Shown piece after piece: positions 19,351-29,472 of a DNA stretch of 64,000 nucleotides. Location: positions 1-64,000 of the forward strand of contig NZ_CAJYCN010000011.1 of the NCBI RefSeq assembly GCF_913566895.1, read 5' to 3'. The stretch is from Listeria ilorinensis (GTDB lineage Bacteria > Bacillota > Bacilli > Lactobacillales > Listeriaceae). Positions within the stretch are counted from its first letter, which is position 1. Each line of letters begins with the position of its first letter. The notes below the pieces were generated by a model. It did not search any database. It was not told the DNA's origin and saw nothing but the letters and a program-made list of their open reading frames with translations. The position numbers were made by a program, and so were the translations under genes.

Positions 19351-21366
19351 ATGAAAATTTTTGCGAAATCAATTCAATTAGATTTAAACAAAAAAGAATG
19401 GCTCATCTCAGGAGAAGCCAGCGCCCCCATTCAAAAAGTAATGATTTCTTACAATGAAATCCGTGAATATAAACATCCTGCAAAAACGATTCAACTATCC
19501 TATACACAAGAAAAGAAAATGTTTACTTTCACTGTTCCATTCGAGCAAATTACTTCACAATCTATTGCCAGTGGAACAACTAATTGGCAATTCTTTGTAT
19601 TCATCAATGATTTAAAAATCCCTGTTCAAACAGATGGACCGATCCGTTATGAAAAGCTGCCTGATCAGCACTCTTTATTTACACATCTTTTTGACTTTCC
19701 AGAAGGGATTCTGACATTTATATTAAAACCCAATCCTCTAACAGCTGAACTAAAACAACTGCAAATAGAAGAAAAACAACTTCATGGGAAAATTGAAATA
19801 CCCGCACTTCAATCCTTAACTGAGTTGAATTTTTCTTTTTTACTCAAGCGAAGACCTCGATCGGATCTCTATTTATTTCATGATGCAGAATACAGCATTC
19901 CTGTACAAGTGAGTGAAGCAGGTCAATTAGCTTTCACGATTCAAACAGAAAAGTTACCAAATAGCTTTCTAGTGGATCAACTGAACGTGCTTGATGCTCA
20001 AATTGAAATCAAAGATCATCATTTATCGCAGACACTGTTCATTGATGTTGAGTCCGACCTTAAAAATGAAGTCACTCGTCAAGTTCAAATGGGCAGCCCT
20101 TATTACACAGTACTTGACTCTTACGTAACTGGCTCCAACCGTCTATCATTTAATTTTAAAACCAACTACAATCAGTTTGTTCATTTAAAAAAGGTGGAAG
20201 AAAGCGGTCAAGATATTCGCTTTTCCCTAAAATTCATCGAAAAGCTGACACAGCCAGTACTTGTAATTAAACGGCGAGATCCTAAAGGTAAGAGCTTTGA
20301 ATATCAGACGGAAAAAGTATTTCCTATTCAAAAAGGCCTGACAACCTACACGGCGATCATCAATTTACAGCAATTCACGGCTTCATCCGGCTATCCTCAA
20401 GTCGAACGATGGGATTATTTTGTTCGCTCTACGAATAAACCTGACTTTCCGCTGTATGTTTTAAACGCAGAGATTATTCAGAAATCACGCAAAATGAGTG
20501 TTTTAAACAATCGTTATACAGCTGATTTAGTTCGAAATGGACAAGGGAACTTAACAGCTAAATTGAATCCAACGGCCATCGTTCAGCCTGACAAAGCAAA
20601 AAAGATTGCTGTGATGGGCACATGTTTCAGTCGAAATGCCTTTAATTCTTCCCATTATTTTAACCCAGATTATAAATCATTTTTCGAAGTAAGTTTTACA
20701 CAATTCCACACTTCCATCATAAGTGCAATGACTGAAAAGCCAGATATTGAGATTGACTTTACGAAATACACAGACATGACGGAAAACGAACGTAGCTTTG
20801 TCGTGGAAGATTTTCAAAAAGATTTCTTTGAAAAGCTCAGTAAGTCTCAGTCCGATTACTTCCTGATCGATTTATATCCAGATGTTATTCGTCCGGTCAT
20901 TTGGCTAAATGAACGATCTGCTGTGACTTTATCATATGTGATCGAAGGTAGCGAATTGCTAAATGACCTGCCTTACACTCGAATATCTGATCATATTCGC
21001 AATGATTTGTTTTTCGACGAATGGAAAGGATATGCAGATGCATTTATTCAAAAGCTAACAACCATCATTCCAGAAGAACGTATAATTTTGAACCGTGGTG
21101 GTTTCACTACCTCTTACTACGATAAGAATGGAAAAGTCGTAGAGTATAAAAACAAGATGGCCATTCAAAAAGCAAATTTATTTTGGGATCAGATCAACAA
21201 TTACTTTTTGAAAAAGGCGCCTAATGCTCGTGTAATTGATTTTTCAAATAAGCAATATATTGGTGATTTTTATTATCCATTTGGACACTCCTTCTCACAT
21301 TTTGAATCAGACTATTATAAGGATTTCTTAAAGGAACTAATTTATATTGATCAAACAACAATATAA
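19351..21366 (+). CDS. DUF6270-domain protein, probable surface-polymer enzyme
   Basis: 671 residues. The C-terminal ~255 residues resemble DUF6270, with GTCFSR at 423-428 in place of the GDSL-like nucleophile block, then LIDLYPDVIRPV and FGHSFSHFESDYYKDF near the end. That resembles SGNH/GDSL-type esterase or acetyltransferase folds found in capsule and teichoic acid loci. The N-terminal ~400 residues look like repeated beta-rich modules without recognised family. No signal peptide is visible. ATG at 19351 is preferred over GTG at 19348 because AGGAG is 7 nt upstream. Own terminator follows, shared with the convergent gene. Function unproven. Confidence 0.6.
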   Translation: MKIFAKSIQLDLNKKEWLISGEASAPIQKVMISYNEIREYKHPAKTIQLSYTQEKKMFTFTVPFEQITSQSIASGTTNWQFFVFINDLKIPVQTDGPIRYEKLPDQHSLFTHLFDFPEGILTFILKPNPLTAELKQLQIEEKQLHGKIEIPALQSLTELNFSFLLKRRPRSDLYLFHDAEYSIPVQVSEAGQLAFTIQTEKLPNSFLVDQLNVLDAQIEIKDHHLSQTLFIDVESDLKNEVTRQVQMGSPYYTVLDSYVTGSNRLSFNFKTNYNQFVHLKKVEESGQDIRFSLKFIEKLTQPVLVIKRRDPKGKSFEYQTEKVFPIQKGLTTYTAIINLQQFTASSGYPQVERWDYFVRSTNKPDFPLYVLNAEIIQKSRKMSVLNNRYTADLVRNGQGNLTAKLNPTAIVQPDKAKKIAVMGTCFSRNAFNSSHYFNPDYKSFFEVSFTQFHTSIISAMTEKPDIEIDFTKYTDMTENERSFVVEDFQKDFFEKLSKSQSDYFLIDLYPDVIRPVIWLNERSAVTLSYVIEGSELLNDLPYTRISDHIRNDLFFDEWKGYADAFIQKLTTIIPEERIILNRGGFTTSYYDKNGKVVEYKNKMAIQKANLFWDQINNYFLKKAPNARVIDFSNKQYIGDFYYPFGHSFSHFESDYYKDFLKELIYIDQTTI

Positions 21367-21412
21367 AAAAAAGCAAGTTACAGCCATTTAATGAACTGTA
21401 ACTTGCTTTTTT
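21367..21412. terminator. Bidirectional terminator between convergent genes
   Basis: AAAAAGCAAGTTACAG / CTGTAACTTGCTTTTT stem of about 16 bp with T-tracts in both directions. Serves the DUF6270 gene and the GT39-like gene. Confidence 0.88.
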
Positions 21413-23526
21413 TAAATCGTTTTTTCAAACCGATCTTTTCTCCATAATCCGTACCATGATAGCCCGAATAATACAAATATACCACCGAATAAAATGCTTG
21501 TTTGCACAGGTGTTAGTAATGAGTTATTCTGCGTGGAACTAATATTAAAACTAATATCATCATCTACGATCTCTTTTCCATTGATAAAAAAGTGACCAGC
21601 TGGATAAAGTGAGAAACTCTTATTTGCATACTTCCCTAAGCTTAAGCCTTCCCCTTGCGCATTTTTTGAGTGCTCTGTAAACATCAATTTATATGTATGA
21701 TCTTTACTCTGAATGGATTTATCCAACTTAAGCTCAAAATTAGTTCCTTGAAGTTCTTCTCCTTGTATCTTTTGATCATACAATACTTCATTTGTAACGT
21801 CATCATATAAAGTAAGTTGATATTCCCGGGATACATCAGGACTTTTCAAAATAGCAAAGCCGATTGTATCAAATGCATTTTCAGCGGTAAAAGTTTGAGA
21901 AACGACACTATTCTCGCTAACAGGAACCTCCATATAACCATATGATTGATTCACTTGATAATGATGCATCTCACGCTCATCTTTCGCAAATTCCGGGTAT
22001 TCACTAAATAAAACTGTCATCGCTAAAAGAAAGATAACGGTTGTTAATGTAAGTACTATCTTTTGTCTAAATCTCCTCCATTTCATGGATGATCCTTCAA
22101 AACAAAGTTCACCAAGATATTTAAATCCGTATAAGGCTGATAGTAACATTAACGGTGTGAATATAAGAATATAGCGTTGATTCGCTTCCCATATCAAGTG
22201 AAAAATAATCACGCCCACTAAAGTGATATTTAAAAAGAAAGCAAAATTGAACTCTTTTTTATGGAAAAAGCGAAACGCCCCAAGCGCAATCAATAGTAAA
22301 TTCATCACATGAAAAATTTGCGCAAAGGTATTCACCAATATCTGCTTATCTCCAAAAAGATAGTCATAGCTTTTTGTGAAATCATTCGTTGAGTTAATAT
22401 ACCAGCTGTATGCTCTTGTTCCATCTGTCCAAGTATTCATTAATTTATTATTATAGAGTGTTAGAAACTGCTCTGGGGTATAGGTGGTAAGTCTCTCTTT
22501 AATGACCTTTTCTGTCGCTTGTTTCTTCTCTTCTTCTGTTGGGAACGAGATAGTATATTCAATTTCAGACTGGCTAAAACGACCAGCTGGTTCCTTGAGT
22601 CCCAACATAATATAATGTGTAAATGGCACTTCATAAGCATCGCTTTTTTGAAAACCATATAAGCTATAAAACGGCATAGCTAATTGACTGATTCCCACAA
22701 ATAGAACACCTACAACTAGTAAACTCATAAGCATACGCTTAAAATTTTTGACAAAAAGTAAATGAATTAATAGTGCTGGAAAAAGAATAATCAAATTTGG
22801 CTTTGCTTGATAACCAACTGCAAATAGGATACCTAGAATGACCAAAAGCCACCACTTATCTTTTTTTAGATAGAAATAATACGTCAAAATAATCAAAGAA
22901 ACGAATGGTAACGCGATAGTATCCGTATAGAAATAAAGCACATATGCAAAAAGCGGCACACAAGTTAGCGCAAATGCTAAGAATATATTAGTAAGCTTAA
23001 CACCCAGCTCCTTATACACAAGATACGTCAATGTAAAAATCGTAATATCCATCATGAACATGATGAAAAAATTATCCAATAAGTATTGATTGAACAGACC
23101 AAAAAATGCACCTATATGATAGAGTTCATATCGAACAATCGTCACAAATACATTATTTAGATATGATTGAAAGTACGAATAATCTTGAAACTGTCCACCG
23201 TTTTGTAACATTGTGTTTGCTTGACCTTTTACTACCAGACTATCCGCAAAAGCATTCATTTCCATCGTGCTCGCTAGGAATAGTTGGATGAAGACGATAA
23301 GTCCAATCAACCCTATCATTATGTATATATTTGTTCGTCTGCTAAAAGATGAAATTAATCTATAAAAACCTAGGAATAGCAAAATCACTGCTACTGCAAA
23401 TAAAAATAATCCCCATGAACTTCCGATAATTTCCATAAACGGATGGGAAATGCTTAAATAGGCTAAATATAAGATGATTAATACAAAGCCTGTTGTAAAA
23501 GCATAACCAGTTGCCCTTTTGAACAT
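21412..23526 (-). CDS. GT39/PMT-like polytopic membrane glycosyltransferase
   Basis: 704 residues. Hydrophobic helices span residues ~8-500 and one lies at the C-terminus. An extracytoplasmic beta-rich part fills about 510-680. The N-terminal arrangement (SYFQSYLNNVFVTIVRYELYH, YTDTIALPFVSLIIL) fits the GT-C glycosyltransferases that use polyprenyl-phosphate sugars outside the membrane. Possible substrates are wall or lipoteichoic acid or surface proteins. The strong site AAGGAGG precedes the ATG. A monocistronic unit lies between the DUF6270 gene and tagGH. Confidence 0.7.
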   Translation of the reverse strand: MFKRATGYAFTTGFVLIILYLAYLSISHPFMEIIGSSWGLFLFAVAVILLFLGFYRLISSFSRRTNIYIMIGLIGLIVFIQLFLASTMEMNAFADSLVVKGQANTMLQNGGQFQDYSYFQSYLNNVFVTIVRYELYHIGAFFGLFNQYLLDNFFIMFMMDITIFTLTYLVYKELGVKLTNIFLAFALTCVPLFAYVLYFYTDTIALPFVSLIILTYYFYLKKDKWWLLVILGILFAVGYQAKPNLIILFPALLIHLLFVKNFKRMLMSLLVVGVLFVGISQLAMPFYSLYGFQKSDAYEVPFTHYIMLGLKEPAGRFSQSEIEYTISFPTEEEKKQATEKVIKERLTTYTPEQFLTLYNNKLMNTWTDGTRAYSWYINSTNDFTKSYDYLFGDKQILVNTFAQIFHVMNLLLIALGAFRFFHKKEFNFAFFLNITLVGVIIFHLIWEANQRYILIFTPLMLLSALYGFKYLGELCFEGSSMKWRRFRQKIVLTLTTVIFLLAMTVLFSEYPEFAKDEREMHHYQVNQSYGYMEVPVSENSVVSQTFTAENAFDTIGFAILKSPDVSREYQLTLYDDVTNEVLYDQKIQGEELQGTNFELKLDKSIQSKDHTYKLMFTEHSKNAQGEGLSLGKYANKSFSLYPAGHFFINGKEIVDDDISFNISSTQNNSLLTPVQTSILFGGIFVLFGLSWYGLWRKDRFEKTI

Positions 23527-23604
23527 TGAATATCCTCCTTGAAACTCTCAAAATTTTATTTGTACGGCTAGTCCCCCACCGCACATCAAATAATATGTAA
23601 TGAA

Positions 23605-23644
23605 AATGCTCAACATGTCATGACGAAACGACATGTTGAGCATT
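23605..23644 (-). terminator. Terminator after tagH
   Basis: AATGCTCAACATGTC / GACATGTTGAGCATT perfect 15-bp stem with 10-nt loop, 6 bp after the tagH stop; TTTTC follows on the minus strand. Confidence 0.85.
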
Positions 23645-23649
23645 CCCAA

Positions 23650-24594
23650 TCAAGTAAACAATCCCAGCAATGACTTACCCGTTGCGATCAGTACTCCAAA
23701 AAAAGCCGTCAAACCGCATAAGCCGGTAAGTGCGATCTTATCAAATAATGACAGCTTATATTCCCCAAGAGCTGGATTAACACTGCGGAATTCAGGCGGA
23801 ATTTTTTGATCCTGCTTCTTCTCAATCTGATAATTTTTCTTGAATTCTCTTGACTGAGTATTAAACCATTTAACAAAATCATCATACAGACTGGCAATCT
23901 CATCTGCATCTCCCTGCTCTCTGACTTCCCCATAATGCATCCAAATGATTTTATCACAGAGAGATTTCACTTGACTAAGTGAGTGACTGACAAACACGAT
24001 TGTTTTCCCGCGTGCTTTAAATTCATTGATTTTATCCACACACTTTTGATAGAAAGTCTGGTCTCCTACCGATAGTGCTTCATCAATCACTAAAATATCG
24101 GGATCAATATGCACAGAAATAGCAAAACCGAGACGAGACTTCATCCCGCTTGAGTAATTTTTTACAGGTTGATTGATAAAATCACCGATATCCGCAAAAT
24201 CAATAATACTTGGCAAAAGCCGATCGATTTCTTTATTTTTAAGCCCGTGCATCAAACACTTCATCCGAATGTTCTCAAGACCTGTCAGAGGGCCTTTTAA
24301 CCCCACATTAATAGCAATCAGAGAAGCTTCACCATTGATTTCCACTTCCCCTTCCGTCGCCGGAATCACACCTGAAAGAATGCTGGAGATTGTCGATTTG
24401 CCTGAACCATTGATTCCAATAAGTCCAACTGTCTCTCCTTCATGAATTTCAAAAGAGACATCTCGTAAAGCCCAAAAAGTAGGGCTTTTTTTATTTTTAG
24501 GACGAAAAAGCGCCTTTAAATTATCGGATTTATTTTGGAATAGGTCATATTCCTTGCTGACATGTCGAAATGCCACCTTTACTTTTCCTGCCAT
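23650..24594 (-). CDS. tagH: Teichoic acid ABC exporter, ATP-binding subunit
   Basis: 314 residues. ATPase of the exporter that flips lipid-linked wall teichoic acid to the outer face. Walker [10 protein letters not shown], signature [10 protein letters not shown], Walker [13 protein letters not shown] and the H-loop FVSHS are present. A C-terminal hydrophobic helix (about 287-312) is retained, though the long extracellular extension of the B. subtilis protein is missing. TagG, the permease, is encoded 11 bp upstream in the same operon. Confidence 0.93.
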   Translation of the reverse strand: MAGKVKVAFRHVSKEYDLFQNKSDNLKALFRPKNKKSPTFWALRDVSFEIHEGETVGLIGINGSGKSTISSILSGVIPATEGEVEINGEASLIAINVGLKGPLTGLENIRMKCLMHGLKNKEIDRLLPSIIDFADIGDFINQPVKNYSSGMKSRLGFAISVHIDPDILVIDEALSVGDQTFYQKCVDKINEFKARGKTIVFVSHSLSQVKSLCDKIIWMHYGEVREQGDADEIASLYDDFVKWFNTQSREFKKNYQIEKKQDQKIPPEFRSVNPALGEYKLSLFDKIALTGLCGLTAFFGVLIATGKSLLGLFT

Positions 24595-24605
24595 TTCGAT
24601 TCCTC

Positions 24606-25415
24606 CTAGACAAAGTCAACGAAGCGTTCACGGAATTTCATGTGAAGCGTCGCGCCGACAAATAAGAATAACGCGGTAATTAACCAGAAATAAACGGTAT
24701 AGGATGGTGTCTCCCAAAACCACTGATTCATTAAAAAGGTATTACGGAACCCATCAATCAAATACATCAACGGATTCAGTTTCAACAAATTATACGCCCA
24801 TTCCGGCAAGAGATCCGGGATATTCCAAACGATCCCTGTCAAATAAAACAGCACACGCATTAGACTTTGCAACACAAAAGCATGATCGCGAATCAGTACG
24901 GTCAGCGTCGCATTGAAGAGCGAAAAACTGAATAGGAAGACAATCATCGCCACAAAATAATAAATGAACTGCACCCAATGAATCGTGATCGGCGTGCCTT
25001 TAATCAGAAAAATACCCAGCATGATCGCCATCATGACAACATAACTCATCAGATTAGAAACGATCGTGATATTTGGCAGAATGCTCATTGGAAAATTCAT
25101 TTTTGATACTAGGTGAATCTTATTATAGATACTGTTTGTTCCTTGTAGCACAACATTATTAATGAAAAACCATGGTACGATCCCGGCAAGCATCCATTCG
25201 AGGAACGTTACATTGCCAGAAATACTTTGAGAGCCGCGCAATCCGTAACCGAATACCAAATAGTAAATGGCAATTTGAATAAGCGGATTCAAAATTTCCC
25301 ACAACAAGCCCAAGTAATGGCTTTGATAGTTCGCTCGATCTTCATAGCGCGAGATCCGCACCATCATTGGTGTATATTTAATTTGTTCCTTAAGTACAGT
25401 CAATACTTGTCTCAC
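24606..25415 (-). CDS. tagG: Teichoic acid ABC exporter, permease subunit
   Basis: About 269 residues with six hydrophobic segments of the ABC-2 type. [22 protein letters not shown] and [12 protein letters not shown] are typical of TagG. Forms the membrane channel with TagH for wall teichoic acid export. The start is uncertain: the frame opens at a TTG (25433), and a GTG at 25415 is about as well placed relative to a weak AGAAG site. The promoter should lie in 25434-25660, where no gene is seen. Confidence 0.88.
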   Translation of the reverse strand: MRQVLTVLKEQIKYTPMMVRISRYEDRANYQSHYLGLLWEILNPLIQIAIYYLVFGYGLRGSQSISGNVTFLEWMLAGIVPWFFINNVVLQGTNSIYNKIHLVSKMNFPMSILPNITIVSNLMSYVVMMAIMLGIFLIKGTPITIHWVQFIYYFVAMIVFLFSFSLFNATLTVLIRDHAFVLQSLMRVLFYLTGIVWNIPDLLPEWAYNLLKLNPLMYLIDGFRNTFLMNQWFWETPSYTVYFWLITALFLFVGATLHMKFRERFVDFV

Positions 25416-25663
25416 AAAAACACTTCTTTCCAATCAGTTTATTGCGGAATGATCCGTCTTTATCACTTCAAATACATTTAAATCGCATCTCTCCTGTCTT
25501 AGAAACCATGCTTGCCGCTGTGATTTATTGGTTTTATCTTATGCTGATTCTGCCTACAACATGTATTCTTTATTTGGATAAAAGATTATCCCTATGTAAA
25601 GTTACCTTAAAATAGCCATTTTGTAAAGCCGTGACCCGTAAAAATCCTTGGTTTTTCTTCATA

Positions 25664-25705
25664 AAAAGAGCAATAGGCATGGTCCGCCATGTCTATTGCC
25701 CTTTT
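25664..25705 (-). terminator. Terminator after pycA
   Basis: AAAAGAGCAATAGGCATGG / CCATGTCTATTGCCCTTTT, about 17 pairs in 19, TCCG loop, A/T-tracts on both sides. Confidence 0.85.
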
Positions 25706-25719
25706 CTCATACAATTTAT

Positions 25720-28700
25720 TTACTTGCGGCCAACTTCCATCAATAGATCACCAGATTCAATTGTGTCGCCATCCGTTACATGAACGGCAGCAACTACCCC
25801 ATCAAACGGTGCTTGAATCGTTGTTTCCATTTTCATGGCTTCTGTGATGAGAAGTGGATCGCCTTTTTTGACTTCATCACCTTTTTTCGTCACCACTTGA
25901 ATTACGGAACCTGTCATTGTTGCTCCGACATGCTCTGGGTTCGTAGTATCAATCTTCCGGCGAGCAATAACTGTTGACTGCACATTAAAATCTTGTACAT
26001 TGATTTCACGCGGCTGACCATTTAACTCAAAATAAATGACACGCGTACCATCTGCAATCGGTTCACCAATCGAATTGAGCTTGATAAGCAGGATCTTTCC
26101 TTTTTCCAGTTCAACTTGAATAGTTTCCCCAAGACGCATACCTTTGAAGAATGTTGGTGTGTCAAGTACAGTTACATCCCCATATTTATTGATCATTTCC
26201 TGATAGTCAAGGAATACTTTTGGATAAAGAATGTATGACAACACATCTTTATGGGATGGCTCGTAGCCGATTTTTTCTTGCAGTTCCTGTTTCACCTTTT
26301 CAAAATCAACAGGTTCCATCTGCGCACCAGGACGTTCTTCAAGCGGCTTGCGGCCTTTTAAGACCAGTTTTTGAAGTTTTTCAGGGAAGCCACCGACTGG
26401 TTGACCAATTTCGCCCATGAAGAACTCAATCACGGAGTCAGGGAAGTCAATCCGTTCCCCTTTTTCGTAAACATCATCTTCTGTTAAATCATTTTGGACC
26501 ATAAACAAGGCCATGTCCCCCACTACTTTAGAGGATGGTGTTACCTTCACGATATCTCCAAACATTTGATTAACAATTGTATAGGTAGCTTTTACTTCAT
26601 CCCAGCGATCACCTAAGCCGACTGCTTTTGCTTGTTGCTGCAAATTAGTATATTGGCCACCCGGCATTTCATGGATATACACTTCGGTTTGTGGTGAATT
26701 AAGCGCATTATCAAAGTCCTTGTAATATTTACGAACATCTTCCCAGTAGTGATTCAAGATTTGCGAGTTATGCGCATCTAAATTGGTTTGCCGCTTTCCA
26801 TTGACTAAGCCATAATATAAACCTGTCATACTTGGCTGGCTAGTGGCTCCGCTCATTGCACTGGAAGCCACATCTACGATATCAACACCCGCACTTACTG
26901 CCGCTGCGTATGTGTAAATACCATTCCCGCTTGTATCATGGGTATGCAAATGAATTGGTACATCTACTGTATCTTTTAACTCATTGATAAGTCGATAGGC
27001 AGCTTGTGGTTTAAGCAATCCAGCCATATCTTTTATGCCCAATATGTGTGTTCCTTGAGCAACCAATTCTTTTGCCATATCTTTATAATATTCGACAGTA
27101 TATTTTGTTCGCGCGGGATCATCAATATCTCCAGTATAGCAAATAGTCGCTTCAACAATTTTGCCTGCATCTCGAACAGCTTCGATCGATACTTCCATTC
27201 CTTTGATCCAGTTCAAGCTGTCAAAAACACGAAAGACATCAATGCCACTTTCCGCCGACTGTTTTACAAATTCGCGAATCACATTATCAGGATAGTTTTT
27301 ATAACCGACTGCATTTGCTCCGCGAAGAAGCATTTGGAAAAGTACGTTTGGAATTTGCTTGCGTAATGTCTCCAGACGCACCCATGGATCCTCATTCAAG
27401 AAACGATAAGCGACATCAAAGGTCGCACCTCCCCACATTTCAAAAGAGAACATTTCTGGGAGCAAATGAGCCATTGCATCAGCTACACGGAAAATATCTT
27501 TTGAACGCACACGTGTTGCTAGTAGCGACTGATGGGCATCACGCAGTGTCGTATCCGTGAGAAGAACGCCTTGTTGTTCTTTTACCCACTCTACAACGCC
27601 CTCTGCGCCTTTGGTTTCCAGAATTTGCTTTGTACCCGGTTGAATCTTAGCATCATATGGAATCTTAGGTAGACGTGGTTCCTCATAAACGCTCTTTTCG
27701 CGCTGCTTGATGCCCGGGAAGCCATTGACTGTTACTGTACTGATGTACCGGAGTGTTTTCGTCCCACGGTCACGGACATGCGGGAATTTGAACAGTTTTG
27801 GCGTTGAGTCAATAAAAGATGTATTATAGTTACCACTGATAAAATCTGGATGGCGTACAACATTGAGCAGAAATGGTATATTCGTTTTCACACCGCGGAT
27901 CCGGAACTCAATCAAATTACGAATCATTTTTCGAGCTGCTTGTTCGAAAGTCATGCCCCATGTTGAAAGTTTGACAAGTAGTGAATCATAAAATGGTGTG
28001 ACGACTGTTCCTTGGAAGCCATTTCCAGCATCAAGTCTTACACCAAAGCCACCAGTCGAACGATATGTATTGATCCGACCTGTATCCGGCATAAAGTTAT
28101 TCAAAGGATCTTCTGTTGTGATCCTGCACTGAATTGCAGAACCATTGATACGTATATCTTCCTGTTTCGGTACTGCAACAAGCTGATCATGCATGCTATA
28201 ACCGTCCGCAATGTATAACTGTGTTTGAACGATATCAATCCCTGTAATCATTTCAGTAATCGTATGCTCTACTTGTACACGAGGATTAACTTCGATAAAA
28301 TAGAAATTTTCTCCTTCAACAAGGAATTCGACCGTTCCGGCATTGAGATATTCAACATTTTTCATTAATTTTACTGCAGCTGCACAAATACGTTCGCGAA
28401 GATCTGTTGTGATCGCATTGCAAGGGGCTACTTCTACAACCTTTTGGTGACGACGCTGGATGGAACAATCCCGTTCAAATAGATGGACGATATGACCATG
28501 CGAATCCCCTAATATTTGTACTTCGATATGCTTTGGATTCAGCACACATTTTTCAACATACACTTCATCACTGCCAAAAGCTGCACGCGCTTCAGAAGCT
28601 GCACGTTCAAATGCATCCCGAACATGTTCTTTACTTTCAACTACACGCATACCACGACCGCCACCACCAAGAGAGGCTTTGATCATCAGCGGATAGCCAT

Positions 28701-29160
28701 TTTTCTCACCAAATGCTTCGACTTCTTCCACACCAGAAACAGGACCATTGCTACCTGGAATAACTGGAATATCAGCAAGCAAGGCTTGTTCTTTCGCTTT
28801 AATTTTATCCCCAAACATATCTAAGTGTTTGGATTTTGGACCAACAAATATAATGCCTTCTTCTTCACAGCGCTTGGCAAAATCAATGTTCTCCGATAAG
28901 AATCCATAGCCCGGATGAATAGCATCAGCACCTGATTCTTTTGCAATTTCGATAATATTTTCAATGTCTAAATAAGCATCAATCGGTTTTTTCCCTTCAC
29001 CAACTAAGTAAGCCTCATCTGCTTTATAGCGATGGAAAGCCCCTGCATCTTCTTGAGAATAGATAGCAACCGTCTTGATTCTGAGTTCTGTACATGCACG
29101 TAACACACGGATCGCAATTTCACCGCGGTTGGCAACTAATACTTTTTTAATACGATTCAT
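25720..29160 (-). CDS. pycA: Pyruvate carboxylase
   Basis: 1146 residues from the ATG at 29160, chosen for AGGAGG upstream. Carboxylates pyruvate to oxaloacetate with biotin, ATP and bicarbonate. Domains in order: biotin carboxylase (VLVANRGEIAIRVLRAC; GGGGRGM; VEVNPRVQVEHTITE), carboxyltransferase (LTDTTLRDAHQSLLATR) and a C-terminal biotinyl domain with EAMKMET, Lys near 1110. In Listeria this is the main anaplerotic route because the citrate cycle is incomplete. Monocistronic. Confidence 0.97.
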   Translation of the reverse strand: MNRIKKVLVANRGEIAIRVLRACTELRIKTVAIYSQEDAGAFHRYKADEAYLVGEGKKPIDAYLDIENIIEIAKESGADAIHPGYGFLSENIDFAKRCEEEGIIFVGPKSKHLDMFGDKIKAKEQALLADIPVIPGSNGPVSGVEEVEAFGEKNGYPLMIKASLGGGGRGMRVVESKEHVRDAFERAASEARAAFGSDEVYVEKCVLNPKHIEVQILGDSHGHIVHLFERDCSIQRRHQKVVEVAPCNAITTDLRERICAAAVKLMKNVEYLNAGTVEFLVEGENFYFIEVNPRVQVEHTITEMITGIDIVQTQLYIADGYSMHDQLVAVPKQEDIRINGSAIQCRITTEDPLNNFMPDTGRINTYRSTGGFGVRLDAGNGFQGTVVTPFYDSLLVKLSTWGMTFEQAARKMIRNLIEFRIRGVKTNIPFLLNVVRHPDFISGNYNTSFIDSTPKLFKFPHVRDRGTKTLRYISTVTVNGFPGIKQREKSVYEEPRLPKIPYDAKIQPGTKQILETKGAEGVVEWVKEQQGVLLTDTTLRDAHQSLLATRVRSKDIFRVADAMAHLLPEMFSFEMWGGATFDVAYRFLNEDPWVRLETLRKQIPNVLFQMLLRGANAVGYKNYPDNVIREFVKQSAESGIDVFRVFDSLNWIKGMEVSIEAVRDAGKIVEATICYTGDIDDPARTKYTVEYYKDMAKELVAQGTHILGIKDMAGLLKPQAAYRLINELKDTVDVPIHLHTHDTSGNGIYTYAAAVSAGVDIVDVASSAMSGATSQPSMTGLYYGLVNGKRQTNLDAHNSQILNHYWEDVRKYYKDFDNALNSPQTEVYIHEMPGGQYTNLQQQAKAVGLGDRWDEVKATYTIVNQMFGDIVKVTPSSKVVGDMALFMVQNDLTEDDVYEKGERIDFPDSVIEFFMGEIGQPVGGFPEKLQKLVLKGRKPLEERPGAQMEPVDFEKVKQELQEKIGYEPSHKDVLSYILYPKVFLDYQEMINKYGDVTVLDTPTFFKGMRLGETIQVELEKGKILLIKLNSIGEPIADGTRVIYFELNGQPREINVQDFNVQSTVIARRKIDTTNPEHVGATMTGSVIQVVTKKGDEVKKGDPLLITEAMKMETTIQAPFDGVVAAVHVTDGDTIESGDLLMEVGRK

Positions 29161-29439
29161 AGTTCTCCTCCTAACCCACACGTTCTAAAAATGAGGTCAT
29201 TCGTTTCACAATCGCTGCTCTCAAACCTCTGCCCTGGCTTACAAATTATGCAAGCTTTTTTGTTCCCAGTTCATAATGAAAAACGGTATGTAAATTCAAT
29301 TATAGCTTTAAAGAGGGTATTATGTAAATTATTTTCTACTCGAAAATCGGTTTCAGTGAAAAAAAGACGGATATTTCTTAAAAATAAGTGGCAATCATTC
29401 GACAAGCTTACATGATGAGTGACATTTTAAAAGTACTAA

Positions 29440-29472
29440 AAACCGCGCTTTTCAAGATGATAAACGCGGTTT
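29440..29472 (-). terminator. Terminator overlapping the ftsW-like 3' end
   Basis: AAACCGCG / CGCGGTTT stem whose promoter-proximal arm (29465-29472) lies inside the coding region, with the stop codon in the loop. The leftward transcript then meets TTTTAGTAC. About 280 bp between pycA's start and this hairpin hold only the pycA promoter region. Confidence 0.65.
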
